A program made the position numbers and the translations under genes. A stretch of DNA of 33,372 nucleotides from Telmatospirillum sp. (GTDB taxonomy: Bacteria; Pseudomonadota; Alphaproteobacteria; Rhodospirillales; Magnetospirillaceae). Numbering within the stretch: position 1 is the first letter of the stretch; every line of letters begins with the position of its first letter. A model generated the notes under the pieces. It ran no database searches, had not been told where the DNA came from, and saw only the letters and a list, made by a program, of their open reading frames with translations. The DNA lies in contig JARLJB010000079.1 in NCBI GenBank assembly GCA_031291415.1, forward strand, positions 1 through 33,372. Reading direction: 5' to 3'. Positions 16,050-25,169 of this stretch are shown here, piece by piece.

Positions 16050-17255
16050 ATGAGACTTGGGACACCGCTTAAATCGTCGGCCTTGCGCGTCATGCTGCTG
16101 GGGGCCGGCGAACTGGCCAAGGAGGTGATCATCGCCTTGCAACGTCTGGGCGTCGAGGTCATCGCGGTGGATCGCTATGCCGATGCGCCGGGAATGCAGG
16201 TTGCGCATCGGGCCCATGTCGCGGTGATGACCGACGGGGCGGCTCTGCGGCGTCTGATCGAGGAGGAGCGTCCGCATCTGGTGGTTCCCGAGATCGAGGC
16301 GATCGCCACCGATGCCTTGTTGGCCGTCGAGGCCGAGGGACTGGCCGAGGTCATTCCCACCGCACGGGCCGCGCAACTGACCATGAACCGCGAGGGCATT
16401 CGCCGGCTGGCCGCCGAAACCCTGGGCTTACCGACGTCGCCTTACGCCTTTGCCGAATCTCTCGGCGATCTGCAGGCGGCGATCGACGGCGGCATCGGAT
16501 ATCCGTGTGTGGTCAAGCCGGTGATGTCGTCGTCGGGCAAGGGGCAGAGCGTGGTGCGGACCGCCGCCGACGTGGAGACAGCCTGGAACCATGCCATGGA
16601 CGGGTCGCGGGTGCGCGGCAAGCGGATCATCGTCGAAGGGTTCATCGATTTCGATTATGAGATCACCCAGTTGACCGTGCGCGCCGTCGGTGCCTCGGGT
16701 GCGGTGGAGACCTTCCTCTGCGCGCCGATCGGCCATCTTCAGAAGAACGGCGACTATGTGGCGTCCTGGCAACCGCAGGCGATGAGCGAGGTGGCGCTGG
16801 CCAAGGCCCGCGAGATCGCCCGGAAGATCACCGGAGAACTGGGCGGACGCGGCCTTTTCGGTGTCGAATTGTTCGTCAAAGGCGACCAGGTGTGGTTCTC
16901 CGAGGTCAGTCCACGGCCGCATGATACCGGCCTGGTGACGCTGGCGACGCAGCGGCAGTCGGAGTTCGAACTGCATGCGCGGGCCATTCTCGGCCTGCCG
17001 GTTGACACGACCCTGTCGGGGCCCGGCGCCTCGGCGGTGATCTACGGTGGTGTCGACGCCAAGGAAATCGCCTTCGATGGCGTCGCCGAAGCCCTGGCGG
17101 TCCCGGGGAGCGATATCCGGCTGTTCGGCAAGCCGGAAAGCTTCGTCAAGCGACGGATGGGAGTGGCGGTGGCGACCGGCGCCGATGTCGACGAGGCTCT
17201 GTCGCGGGCCAGGCTGGCCGCCAGTCTGGTTCGTCCGCTGGCGATCGGGGCCTGA
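16050..17255 (+). CDS. purT: formate-dependent GAR transformylase
   Basis: This 401-residue ATP-grasp enzyme makes formylglycinamide ribonucleotide from GAR, formate and ATP, the third step of purine synthesis and an alternative to folate-dependent PurN. The N-terminal nucleotide-binding region reads [30 protein letters not shown]. It is followed by [11 protein letters not shown], the ATP-grasp segment [19 protein letters not shown] and the C-terminal [19 protein letters not shown]. All are characteristic of PurT and distinguish it from PurK. The frame is open further upstream to 16005, but family N-termini match ATG 16050. It is convergent with the GGDEF/EAL gene, with 29 bases between stops and no obvious terminator. 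It appears monocistronic. Confidence 0.93.
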   Translation: MRLGTPLKSSALRVMLLGAGELAKEVIIALQRLGVEVIAVDRYADAPGMQVAHRAHVAVMTDGAALRRLIEEERPHLVVPEIEAIATDALLAVEAEGLAEVIPTARAAQLTMNREGIRRLAAETLGLPTSPYAFAESLGDLQAAIDGGIGYPCVVKPVMSSSGKGQSVVRTAADVETAWNHAMDGSRVRGKRIIVEGFIDFDYEITQLTVRAVGASGAVETFLCAPIGHLQKNGDYVASWQPQAMSEVALAKAREIARKITGELGGRGLFGVELFVKGDQVWFSEVSPRPHDTGLVTLATQRQSEFELHARAILGLPVDTTLSGPGASAVIYGGVDAKEIAFDGVAEALAVPGSDIRLFGKPESFVKRRMGVAVATGADVDEALSRARLAASLVRPLAIGA

Positions 17256-17284
17256 TTGTTCACCGTAGATTCGGAGAAGACAGG

Positions 17285-20086
17285 CTAAAGAAGCGACGAG
17301 AAGTCATCGACGGGGAGTGGGTGGCTGAACAAAAATCCCTGATAGGCGGAGCATCCTTGCTCGGCCAGGAACTCCCGCTGCTCTTCGGTTTCGACGCCTT
17401 CGGCAATGACCGCCAGCCCGAGGCTTCGCCCAAGGGCGACAATGGTGCGCGCAAAGGTCGCGTCGTTGCGATCGGTGAGGACATGCTGGACGAAGGATTG
17501 ATCTATCTTCAACTGGCTTAAGGGCAGCCGCTTCAGATAGGAAAGCGACGAATAGCCGGTCCCGAAGTCGTCGAGCGAGAAATTAAGCCCCTTGGCATTG
17601 AGCGCCGTCATTTTCGCGATGACGTCCTCGACATTGTCGAGGAACAGGCTTTCGGTCAGCTCCAGCTTGAGTTTCCGGGGATCGGCGCCGGTTCGTGCCA
17701 CGACGTCCAGAACCTGCTCGACGAAGTCGGCTTGTCGGAATTGGCGGGCGCTGACGTTCACGGCCAGCGTGAGATGGGCGGTTTCCGTCCGGCCGGCCCA
17801 AATGGCCATCTGCCGGCAGGCCGTTTCCAACACCCAATGGCCAAGCGGCAGAATCAATCCGGTCTCTTCGGCCAGTCCGATGAATTCGGTGGGGAGCACC
17901 AGGCCGCGTTCGGGATGTCGCCAGCGCAGCAGAGCCTCGGCTCCGACCAACCCAAGCGCGCCGTCGATCTGCGGCTGGTAGTAAAGCAGAAACTGGCTCT
18001 CCTTTATCCCCCGTCGCAGATCGTTTTCCAGGGCTGCACGGGTATTGACGGCCTCCTGCAGATCCGGGTCGAAGAAGCGCAGCGTGTTGCGGCCGGCCGA
18101 TTTGGCCTGATACATGGCGAGGTCGGCGCGTTTCAGAAGTTCATCGACCGACGAGTGGCGGTCATTGAACAGGGTGGCGCCGATGCTGGGCGTACTGTGC
18201 TGCTGGTGGCCGGCCAACAGGTAGGGCTGGTTGAGGACCGTCAGGATCTTCTTGCCGACGGTTTCGGTCTGCGTGGCCGAATCGTTGAGGTTGGCGCTTA
18301 AGTCCTCCAGCATGACGACGAATTCGTCGCCGCCCAGACGGGCCACCGTATCGCCTTCCCGCACGCAGGTGATGAGACGTTCCGCCACCTGTTGCAGCAA
18401 CAAGTCGCCGATGTCGTGGCCGAGTGTGTCGTTCAATGTCTTGAAATTGTCGAGATCGATGAAAAGCAGCGCGCCTTCCCGCTTGCTGCGGGAGCTCGAT
18501 GCGACCGCCTGTTGCAGCCGGTCGAGCAGAAGCCTGCGGTTCGGCAAGCCGGTCAACGGGTCGTAGAAAGCGAGATGTTTGATCTCGTCCTCCGCCGCTT
18601 TGCGCTCGGTAATGTCGACCAGCGTGCCTTCAAGACGGATCAGCACGCCATCGGCCATGATGCCGCGCGCCGACACCAGAACCAGGACTTCGCGGCCGTC
18701 CCGGCGGCGCAGCGACAGTTCGAGACCCCGGATGGAGCCTTTCTCCCGCAATGTCTGCAAAAGTATGGTGCGGGCCGAGGGATCGACGTGGATCTGACGG
18801 CCGATATCGGTGATCTCCGCCAGCATTTCTTCCGGCGAAGGCCAACCCATGATGTCGGCCATGGCCTGGTTGGCCGACAGCAGTCTGCCCTCGGGCGTTG
18901 TCTGATAGACACCCTCCATCAGATTTTCCAGCAGATTGCGATAGCGCGTTTCGCTGGCCCGCAAGGCCAGGGCCGTCTGTTTGAAGATTTCGGTGGCGGC
19001 GGCCATGCGGCCGATCTCGTCGCGGTGATCCTGAGCGGGAATGACCACGTCGAGCTTCCCTTCGGCAAGATGGCGCATGGCCACGGTCATGCGGACGATC
19101 GGCCGGGCGATTGACGTGCCGATCAACCAGGCCAGCGACAGGCCGAGCAGAATCGTCAGGCCGGTGACGGCCAGCAACAGGCGATGCAGCATCGCCACAT
19201 CGTTCAATTGCGCGGCGACGGTTTCGGTTCGTAGTTGTGCGAACACTTGCTTCAGATCGTCGAAAATCCGGTCGAGATCGCCTGTCGCCTTGTCGATTTC
19301 GGTCTCCGCCTCGGTTTCCGATGCCACCGCCCATTCGATGGCATCAGCCTCGTCGTCGTAGGTCGGAAGCTTGTCGCGGATGTAGTCGACGAATCTGTCG
19401 AAGCGGCGTTCGCCGGTGACGCCTTGAGCGGTAACGGCGGCCTTGAACTTGGCCATTTCCTGATGAGCACTTTCTGCATCTGCCGGCTGCAGGGTGACGA
19501 TGTAGCGGGTGACTGCGGCGCGGCTGGCGGCGAAGGATGCCTGCAACCACATTTTCGATTGCGCGATGGCCGCCGAATCGGTGGGCGAGGAGTTCGCACC
19601 CATGGCGTAGACCGTCGTGGCGATCGGAATGGCCGCTGCCAGGAAGCGGTCGACGGCGTCATGGTGACGCCGGCTGGCGGTGGCGGCGGCATTGAGCGCC
19701 ACCGCATGCCTGGCCAGGCTCGCCATGATTTCGTCCTGATGGGAAACCAGCAGGGAATGCTGGCCGAATGTGGCGAAGACCTGACTCACCGTTCGCATCA
19801 ACGCATCGCATTCGGCTTGAGTGGCGGCAATGTCGTTGGCTTTGCGGGTCCGCATGAAGGAATGGACCATGGTGTTCAATCGCGCCAGCTGCCCATCGGT
19901 CGTGGCGATGGCGACATCCATGTTGTCCAATTCGACAAGAACGCGGACGCTGGCGCTGATCTGCTCAAGCTGCATCCACGAGAATACCGCAAGGCCAGCC
20001 ATCATCAGCAGCAGGACAGCATAGCCGCCGGCCGTCCGCGACCGCACGCCGAAGTACGACAACAGGCGATCAAACCCTGCCGTCAT
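17285..20086 (-). CDS. membrane sensor with HAMP, PAS, GGDEF and EAL domains
   Basis: This 933-residue bifunctional c-di-GMP protein has TM1 (about residues 20-38), a helical periplasmic sensor region of about 260 residues, TM2 (about 305-322) and HAMP (to about 370). PAS (about 375-495), GGDEF (about 500-665) and EAL (about 690-930) domains follow. The diguanylate cyclase site GGDEF is intact at 585-589, with an RxxD inhibitory site five residues before. The EAL motif is intact at 717-719, and DDFGTGYSS is present, so both synthesis and hydrolysis of c-di-GMP are possible. The frame is open upstream to 20266, but ATG 20086, placed just before TM1, is the sensible start. It is 13 bases downstream of an orphan DctP gene, indicating an operon and a likely ligand-sensing partnership. 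Confidence 0.92.
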   Translation of the reverse strand: MTAGFDRLLSYFGVRSRTAGGYAVLLLMMAGLAVFSWMQLEQISASVRVLVELDNMDVAIATTDGQLARLNTMVHSFMRTRKANDIAATQAECDALMRTVSQVFATFGQHSLLVSHQDEIMASLARHAVALNAAATASRRHHDAVDRFLAAAIPIATTVYAMGANSSPTDSAAIAQSKMWLQASFAASRAAVTRYIVTLQPADAESAHQEMAKFKAAVTAQGVTGERRFDRFVDYIRDKLPTYDDEADAIEWAVASETEAETEIDKATGDLDRIFDDLKQVFAQLRTETVAAQLNDVAMLHRLLLAVTGLTILLGLSLAWLIGTSIARPIVRMTVAMRHLAEGKLDVVIPAQDHRDEIGRMAAATEIFKQTALALRASETRYRNLLENLMEGVYQTTPEGRLLSANQAMADIMGWPSPEEMLAEITDIGRQIHVDPSARTILLQTLREKGSIRGLELSLRRRDGREVLVLVSARGIMADGVLIRLEGTLVDITERKAAEDEIKHLAFYDPLTGLPNRRLLLDRLQQAVASSSRSKREGALLFIDLDNFKTLNDTLGHDIGDLLLQQVAERLITCVREGDTVARLGGDEFVVMLEDLSANLNDSATQTETVGKKILTVLNQPYLLAGHQQHSTPSIGATLFNDRHSSVDELLKRADLAMYQAKSAGRNTLRFFDPDLQEAVNTRAALENDLRRGIKESQFLLYYQPQIDGALGLVGAEALLRWRHPERGLVLPTEFIGLAEETGLILPLGHWVLETACRQMAIWAGRTETAHLTLAVNVSARQFRQADFVEQVLDVVARTGADPRKLKLELTESLFLDNVEDVIAKMTALNAKGLNFSLDDFGTGYSSLSYLKRLPLSQLKIDQSFVQHVLTDRNDATFARTIVALGRSLGLAVIAEGVETEEQREFLAEQGCSAYQGFLFSHPLPVDDFSSLL

Positions 20087-20099
20087 GATGGGGCGACCA

Positions 20100-21071
20100 T
20101 CAACGGGTCTCCCTGATCCGCTGGAGCTGTTCGGCACCGAACATCTTGTCGAACGTCGGTTCCAGTGGCGCCAGAGCTTTCTCGAAAGCGTCGCGATCGA
20201 CCGTGTCGATAACCTCGACGCCCCTGCTCCGTAAGGCGGCGATGGCGCGGCTTTCGTACCTGGCAACGGCGTCCCTGGTTGCCGCGGCTCCCGCCTTGGC
20301 GGCCGCCCGGATGGCGGCTTGTTCCTTTCCCGTCAGAGCTGCGAAAGCGTCGGTATTCATCATGAAAATCAATGGATTATAAAAATGTCTCGTCAAGGAG
20401 ACGTACTTCTGGACGTCGTCCAGGTGATTGGCGCGAAACACCAAAAGCGGATTCTCCTCGCCGTCGACCACCCCTTCCTTAAGAGCGTTGTAGAGGTCGG
20501 GCAGAAACATCTCGACCGGATCTGCCCCGAGAGCGAGGAAGGTCTGCCGGTAGATCGGGTTGGGCACGATTCTTATCTTGAGGCCGGCGAGGTCGCTGGG
20601 GACGCGGACCGGCCGTCCCGAGGTGGTGATGTGACGAAATCCCAGTTCGCCCCATGCCAGGACCACCACGCCCGCCTTTCCGAGCTTCGCCTCGAGCGAT
20701 TGGCCGATCGGGCCGTCCAGCACCTTGGCCGCGTGGTCCGAGTCCCGGAAAAGAAAGGGAAGATTGAGGATCTCGATCTCGGGGACCTGGGGGGCCAGCG
20801 AAATGCTGGTGATCAATGCCAGATCGATAGTTCCCAGTCGAATCGCATCCCAGAGATCGGGTTCCGGTCCAAGGGTGACGCCGCCTTTCTCATCGATCCT
20901 GAAGCGGCCAGGCAGGAGACGTTCCAATTCCGCCGCGAATATCTTGGCACCGATGCTGTGCGGACCATCCGGTGGAGAATTGTGTCCGAGAATCAGCGTC
21001 TGCGATGCTTGGGCCGAAAAGGCGAAGAACACAAATACGGCTAAAGTCGGCAGTAATCGAAACTTTGCCAT
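20100..21071 (-). CDS. TRAP-type substrate-binding protein, DctP-like
   Basis: This 323-residue periplasmic protein has a signal peptide (MAKFRLLPTLAVFVFFAFSAQAS) and a DctP fold: LILGHNSPPDGPHSIGAKIFAAEL, the ligand-contact region GFRHITTSGRPVRVPSDLAGLKIRIVPNP with the conserved Arg, and GVVDGEENPLLVFRANHLDDVQKYVSLTRH. Such proteins bind C4-dicarboxylates, keto acids or similar organic acids for TRAP transporters. No DctQ or DctM membrane subunits are present in the window, so it is an orphan here. GGAGG precedes ATG 21071. Its co-linear neighbour is a membrane GGDEF/EAL protein and the divergent gene is a Cache-GGDEF protein, suggesting it presents ligand to a signalling receptor instead of, or as well as, a transporter. 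Confidence 0.9.
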   Translation of the reverse strand: MAKFRLLPTLAVFVFFAFSAQASQTLILGHNSPPDGPHSIGAKIFAAELERLLPGRFRIDEKGGVTLGPEPDLWDAIRLGTIDLALITSISLAPQVPEIEILNLPFLFRDSDHAAKVLDGPIGQSLEAKLGKAGVVVLAWGELGFRHITTSGRPVRVPSDLAGLKIRIVPNPIYRQTFLALGADPVEMFLPDLYNALKEGVVDGEENPLLVFRANHLDDVQKYVSLTRHFYNPLIFMMNTDAFAALTGKEQAAIRAAAKAGAAATRDAVARYESRAIAALRSRGVEVIDTVDRDAFEKALAPLEPTFDKMFGAEQLQRIRETR

Positions 21072-21390
21072 ATTTACCTCCCCCAGCGACCAATCGATCG
21101 CCTATTCTTATATTTATTAAAAGATAAGACACTTTTTGCCGGTGAGCATCGGTGCCCCGTTGTCGGAACTAGAATAACCAGAAGATCAGATTCAGAGAAG
21201 ATCTTCCAACCAGGGAGCGTTGAAACCGCAAAAAAACAATGGTCCCGGCCCATTGGATGGGAAACACTGGTCTCTAAAACTTTTGATCGAGATCTGCTCT
21301 CGATTCTTCAACGATACGGCATCCTATTCAAATTCTCAGGCGTGGTCGTTTGCGCTACGATGCCAAAAGACTGAACGGGATAGACCTCCC
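21072..21390. other. divergent spacer between dctP-like and GGDEF genes
   Basis: This AT-rich stretch contains an imperfect TCTTAT/ATAAGA dyad around 21105-21128 that may belong to promoters. A TTG at 21220, after GGGAG, opens the same frame as the downstream GGDEF gene. The composition of 21220-21390 is less GC-rich than the gene body and its translation looks non-protein-like, so I treat it as leader. No other gene is seen. Confidence 0.5.
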
Positions 21391-23097
21391 ATGGGAGACT
21401 TGGAACGTGACGCGCCCGATCCCCTGTTGTCGCCGGTGGCCCCCGATCGACAGGATCATCGGGTTGTCATGCCTGGACGATCACGCTGGATCAGAACCGC
21501 CCTGGCGGCGACCGTCTTCCTTTGGTCTTTGTCGGCATGGTGCTGGTCCGGCCTGCTGGCCGGGCAACGGGCAGCGCGACTGATCGAGCGGGAGCAGGTG
21601 GCGGCCCAGATCGGGGCCGAGGCGATCGGCGAAAACATAAGCCGTCGCCTGGACCTTGCCCGCGGCATTCCGATTGTGATGGCCAAGGAACCGAGCCTGG
21701 TGGCGCTCCTGAACCGATTCGGTCCGAATGCCGCGCCCTCTCACCTGGCGGTGGCGGAGCAAAGCGAGCAGTGGCGCGCCGACCCGGCTTTACGCGATTT
21801 GTCCCGTCATCTCGGCGAGATCGTGGCGGAGACAGGCCTCAACACGCTTTTTGTGATGAACGCCGCCGGTGACTGCATAGCCGAGGGACGCTCGCCGGAA
21901 AACAGCGACTTCACCGGCGTCAATTATGCCGACCGGGACTATTTCCAGGCTGCCCGCAACGGTCGAAACGGCCGACAGTACGCGATTGGCCGCGTGACGA
22001 ATTTCCCGGGACTGTTCTTCTCCACTCCGGTATTCAGCGAGGGACAGTTTGTCGGCGCCGTCGGCGCGAGAATAAATCTGGCCAGTCTTTCCCGGCTGGT
22101 CACGGAAAAGGATGCCTTTGTCACCGACGACCGCGGCGTGATCATCCTCACGCAGGATCTCGGACTGCTGATGCGCACTTTGCCAGGGGCACCGATCGCC
22201 GATGTTGCCGCCGACGAACGGGAACGACGATACAAGAGGGTCGACTTCGAGGCGATCAACCTTACGCCATGGAAAGAAAAGGACTTCGCCGGCCTCATGC
22301 GTTGGCGGGACAAGATTTGGCCGTGCGTTCTGGCAAGGCAGACCAGTCCCGAGGGCCTGGTCACCGTCCATGTGTTCCGCGATCTCGAAGAACTGGGCGA
22401 CTTTCAGCGGGAGCGCCTGTGGCTGTTCGGGCTGCTGGTGCTGACCGGGCTCCTGGTCGTGCTTCTGGTGGCTGGTGGCGGCGAGTTCCTGCAGGCCAGT
22501 CGGCGTCACCGCGACGACTTGATGCGGCTGAACGAGCACCTGGCTCGCCAGGCAAGTACGGATCCCTTGACGGGCTGCGCCAACCGGCGCCGATTCCATG
22601 AGGTGCTTGAGGCGGAATGGCAGCGTTGGAACCGCTACGGCTGCCAATTCAGCGTCCTCAGTCTGGACCTTGATCATTTCAAGCGCGTCAACGACCGCTA
22701 TGGCCACCCTTGCGGCGACCAGCTGCTCCGCCATTTTGTCGCGGTGATCGAGAGCATCCTGCGACCGACCGACATCCTGGGACGGATGGGCGGCGAGGAG
22801 TTCGCGGTTCTCCTGCCGCAGACCAACGTGTGGGAGGCCGCGTCGATCGCCGAGCGGATCCGCGCAACCCTTGAGGCACAGCCGTCGGTGATCGACCAAA
22901 AAGCCGTTCCGCTGACCGTCAGTATCGGTGTCGCCGAGTGGCGGGCGGACAGGGACGTGACGGTCAGCGACCTGCTGGGCCGTGGCGACAAGGCGCTATA
23001 CAAGGCCAAGCGCGCCGGCCGCAATCGTGTCAGCGGCGACGATGGCTGCGCGCCGCCGCCCTTCTCGCCGAGCGACGTCTGTGGAATGACCGGCTGA
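21391..23097 (+). CDS. diguanylate cyclase with periplasmic Cache sensor
   Basis: This 568-residue membrane protein has TM1 (about residues 32-55), a periplasmic dCache-like domain (about 60-335), TM2 (about 345-366) and a GGDEF domain (about 390-555). The Cache domain carries YADRDYFQAARNGR and GLFFSTPVFSEGQFVGAVGARI, strongly reminiscent of DctB-type dicarboxylate sensors. The cyclase site is GGEEF at 467-471 with the RPTD inhibitory site five residues before, so it should be an active, product-inhibited c-di-GMP synthase. ATG 21391 is chosen; TTG 21220 in the same frame is an alternative but adds an atypical N-terminus. It is divergent from the orphan DctP gene, suggesting a shared signal, possibly an organic acid. 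Confidence 0.9.
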   Translation: MGDLERDAPDPLLSPVAPDRQDHRVVMPGRSRWIRTALAATVFLWSLSAWCWSGLLAGQRAARLIEREQVAAQIGAEAIGENISRRLDLARGIPIVMAKEPSLVALLNRFGPNAAPSHLAVAEQSEQWRADPALRDLSRHLGEIVAETGLNTLFVMNAAGDCIAEGRSPENSDFTGVNYADRDYFQAARNGRNGRQYAIGRVTNFPGLFFSTPVFSEGQFVGAVGARINLASLSRLVTEKDAFVTDDRGVIILTQDLGLLMRTLPGAPIADVAADERERRYKRVDFEAINLTPWKEKDFAGLMRWRDKIWPCVLARQTSPEGLVTVHVFRDLEELGDFQRERLWLFGLLVLTGLLVVLLVAGGGEFLQASRRHRDDLMRLNEHLARQASTDPLTGCANRRRFHEVLEAEWQRWNRYGCQFSVLSLDLDHFKRVNDRYGHPCGDQLLRHFVAVIESILRPTDILGRMGGEEFAVLLPQTNVWEAASIAERIRATLEAQPSVIDQKAVPLTVSIGVAEWRADRDVTVSDLLGRGDKALYKAKRAGRNRVSGDDGCAPPPFSPSDVCGMTG

Positions 23098-23119
23098 TCC
23101 GGGCCGGCGATAGCCGTGG

Positions 23120-23506
23120 TCACTCCGGCTTGTGACAGACCGCCTCGATATTGTTGCCGTCCATATCAAGGACAAAAGCGCCATAATATGCCGGGTGATA
23201 ATGAGGGCGAAGGCCGGGAGCTCCGTTGTCCCGTCCTCCCGCGGCGATGGCGGCCTTGTAGAAGGCATCGACGAGTGCACGGGATGACGCGGTGAAGGCG
23301 ATATGGCTGGTCGACGTCGTCGCCTTGCCGTTACCGATCCAAAAGAACGGATTCCCGTCGGCGCCGAAGCCGACGCTGGCGACGCCACCGGTCTGATCCG
23401 CGCTTACCTCCATTACGACGGTGATCCCCAGCTCCGCCAGGGCGGCGGCGTAAAAGGACCGGCTGCGGTCGAGATCGCGCACATGAATTCCAATATGGTC
23501 GAGCAT
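23120..23506 (-). CDS. VOC family protein
   Basis: This 128-residue protein has one glyoxalase/VOC domain: the N-terminal strand and helix MLDHIGIHVRDLDRSRSFYAAAL, a central FFWIGNGK strand, HIAFTASSRALVDAFYKAAIAAGG, and the C-terminal metal-ligand region YYGAFVLDMDGNNIEAVCH with its conserved Glu. VOC proteins include glyoxalases, dioxygenases and resistance proteins; the specific reaction is unknown. A GGAGG ribosome site precedes ATG 23506. Upstream is a promoter-like pair overlapped by a GTTC-N7-GTTC LexA-type box, suggesting SOS control. A paralogue of exactly the same length lies at 25166-25552. Convergent with the GGDEF gene, 22 bases apart. Confidence 0.88.
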   Translation of the reverse strand: MLDHIGIHVRDLDRSRSFYAAALAELGITVVMEVSADQTGGVASVGFGADGNPFFWIGNGKATTSTSHIAFTASSRALVDAFYKAAIAAGGRDNGAPGLRPHYHPAYYGAFVLDMDGNNIEAVCHKPE

Positions 23507-23572
23507 GACTTCCTCCGATGCGTCCGTTCCGAAAGGACCCTGGGGGCTTTCGAACGGCTTTCATGATGATTT

Positions 23573-23601
23573 GTTCTACATTTGTTCTCAATCTTCGTCA
23601 A
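23573..23601 (-). promoter_or_regulatory. candidate promoter with LexA box before VOC gene
   Basis: On the minus strand TTGACG (23601-23596), a 17-base spacer and TAGAAC (23578-23573) form a plausible sigma-70 promoter 67 bases upstream of the VOC start. GTTC-N7-GTTC at 23573-23587 (read on the plus strand) matches the direct-repeat LexA operator known from alphaproteobacteria and overlaps the -10 element, the expected repressing position. One match of eight fixed bases can occur by chance, so binding must be tested. Confidence 0.5.
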
Positions 23602-23636
23602 GATCGTCGGGGGGTGACGTACCCTATCTCTGCCGC

Positions 23637-23754
23637 TTGACTCCCTCCCCCACCTCAGCGTACAAACCATCCTCTCAGAAATTCTGAGACGCCGATAATG
23701 CCTCCGAGGAGGCCGGCCGGTCCGCGAAGACTCGCGCACCGGCCCGTTTTTGTT
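23637..23754 (+). ncRNA. possible small RNA or structured leader before ffh
   Basis: TTGACT (23637-23642), 18 bases, then TACAAA (23661-23666) resembles a promoter. The predicted transcript would begin near 23673 and fold into CTCAG/CTGAG and GCCTCC/GGAGGC hairpins. It would end at the strong terminator at 23715-23751, about 50 bases before the ffh start. It could be an independent RNA of roughly 80 bases or an attenuating leader for ffh. It lacks the conserved GGAAGCAGC-type loop of SRP RNA, so it is not the ffs gene. Confidence 0.35.
23715..23751 (+). terminator. Rho-independent terminator upstream of ffh
   Basis: GGCCGGT (23715-23721) pairs with ACCGGCC (23738-23744), with an inner CGCG/CGCG pair around AAGACT, and TTTTT follows at 23747-23751. 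This is a classic intrinsic terminator on the plus strand. The only plus-strand gene nearby is downstream (ffh), and the upstream VOC gene is on the other strand, so it must end a short transcript or act as an attenuator of ffh. Confidence 0.75.
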
Positions 23755-23801
23755 TGGCTGGACGGCGCCAGCGGGACGACAAGGGATCTGGTCGGCAGTT
23801 T

Positions 23802-25169
23802 ATGTTCGAGAGCTTAAGCACACGTCTTGGCGATATCTTCGAGCGGCTGAAGCGGCGCGGTGCGCTGTCCGAGGCCGACGTCTCGGAGGCGCTGCGCGAG
23901 GTGCGGGTGGCGTTGCTCGAAGCCGATGTGGCGCTGCCGGTGGTCAAGGACTTCATCGCGACGGTCAAGGAACGCGCCGTCGGCCAGGAGGTGGTGCGCA
24001 GCATCACGCCGGGCCAGATGGTGGTGAAGATCGTCCATGACTGCCTGATCGAGACTTTGGGCGACGGCGAGGAGATCAATCTCCAGGCGGCGGCCCCGGT
24101 TCCCGTGCTGATGGTCGGCCTCCAGGGGTCGGGCAAGACGACGACGTCGGCGAAGATCGCCGCCCGGTTGAAGGCCGTCGACCGCAAGAAGGTTTTGCTG
24201 GCGTCGCTCGATATCTATCGTCCGGCCGCCCAGCAGCAGTTGGAAATTCTGGCCGGACAGGTCGCGGTTGGATCGCTGCCGATCCTGATGGGCGAGCGTC
24301 CGGTGGCGATCGCCCGGCGCGCCATGGAGACCGGTCGCCGCGAAGGCTACGACGTGGTGATTCTCGACACCGCCGGCCGCCTGCATATTGACGAAGTCCT
24401 GATGGCCGAGGTCGCCGAGGTGCGCGACGCGGTGCATCCCGCCGAGACCCTGCTGGTGGTCGATGCGATGACCGGCCAGGACGCCGTCAACGTCGCCCGC
24501 GAATTCAACGAGAAAATCGGTGTCACCGGCTTGGTGTTGACCCGCGTCGATGGCGACGCCCGTGGTGGCGCGGCGCTTTCAATGCGGGCGATAACCGGCC
24601 GGCCGATCAAGTTCCTGGGGGCCGGCGAAAAGCTCGACGCCCTCGAGGTGTTCCATCCCGATCGCGTCGCCGGCCGCATTCTCGGCATGGGCGACGTGGT
24701 GTCCCTGGTCGAAAAGGCCATGGACAGCGTTGACCAGGACGAGGCCGAAAAGCTGGCCGCCCGCATGGCCAAGGGCAAGTTCGACCTCGACGACATGGCC
24801 TCGCAGTTTCGCCAGATCAAGAAAATGGGCGATCTCAAGGGCATCATCGGCATGCTGCCTGGTATCGGCAAGATCAAGAAACAGATCGACGAGGCCAATA
24901 TCGATACCCGCATGATCAATCGGCAGGAAGCCATCATCCTGTCGATGACCAAGGGCGAGCGGAAGAACCCGGATCTCATCAAGGCCAGCCGCAAGCGGCG
25001 CATCGCGCTTGGCGCCGGTGTCTCCATCCAGGACGTCAACAAGCTTCTGAAGCAATATCAGCAGATGGCGGACGTCATGAAGAAGGTGAGCAAAATGGGC
25101 AAGAAGGGCCTGATGCGCCACGGTCTTCCCGGTTTGTTTCCCCCCGGCGGCGGGAGATTCGGCGGATGA
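23802..25169 (+). CDS. ffh: signal recognition particle protein Ffh
   Basis: This 455-residue GTPase binds SRP RNA and targets nascent membrane proteins to FtsY and the translocon. The N-domain starts MFESLSTRLGDIFERLKRRG. The G-domain shows GLQGSGKTTTSAKIA (P-loop), DTAGRLHID, and the TRVDGDARGGAALS nucleotide-specificity region. The C-terminal M-domain has the GMLPGIGKIKKQIDEANID signature and RKRRIALGAG. The frame is open upstream to 23754, but family N-termini match ATG 23802. Its TGA overlaps the ATG of a VOC gene, and rpsP-rimM-trmD-rplS follow, the usual alphaproteobacterial operon. A terminator-like hairpin lies just upstream. Confidence 0.96.
   Translation: MFESLSTRLGDIFERLKRRGALSEADVSEALREVRVALLEADVALPVVKDFIATVKERAVGQEVVRSITPGQMVVKIVHDCLIETLGDGEEINLQAAAPVPVLMVGLQGSGKTTTSAKIAARLKAVDRKKVLLASLDIYRPAAQQQLEILAGQVAVGSLPILMGERPVAIARRAMETGRREGYDVVILDTAGRLHIDEVLMAEVAEVRDAVHPAETLLVVDAMTGQDAVNVAREFNEKIGVTGLVLTRVDGDARGGAALSMRAITGRPIKFLGAGEKLDALEVFHPDRVAGRILGMGDVVSLVEKAMDSVDQDEAEKLAARMAKGKFDLDDMASQFRQIKKMGDLKGIIGMLPGIGKIKKQIDEANIDTRMINRQEAIILSMTKGERKNPDLIKASRKRRIALGAGVSIQDVNKLLKQYQQMADVMKKVSKMGKKGLMRHGLPGLFPPGGGRFGG

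Noticed and set aside
23614-23622. TGACGTACC resembling the MerR-type motif upstream of ffh
   Set aside because: Only seven bases match, it is not palindromic, and the neighbouring genes are unrelated to lipid metabolism.
23673-23751. SRP RNA (ffs) gene next to ffh
   Set aside because: The conserved tetraloop and asymmetric-loop sequence of SRP RNA is absent.
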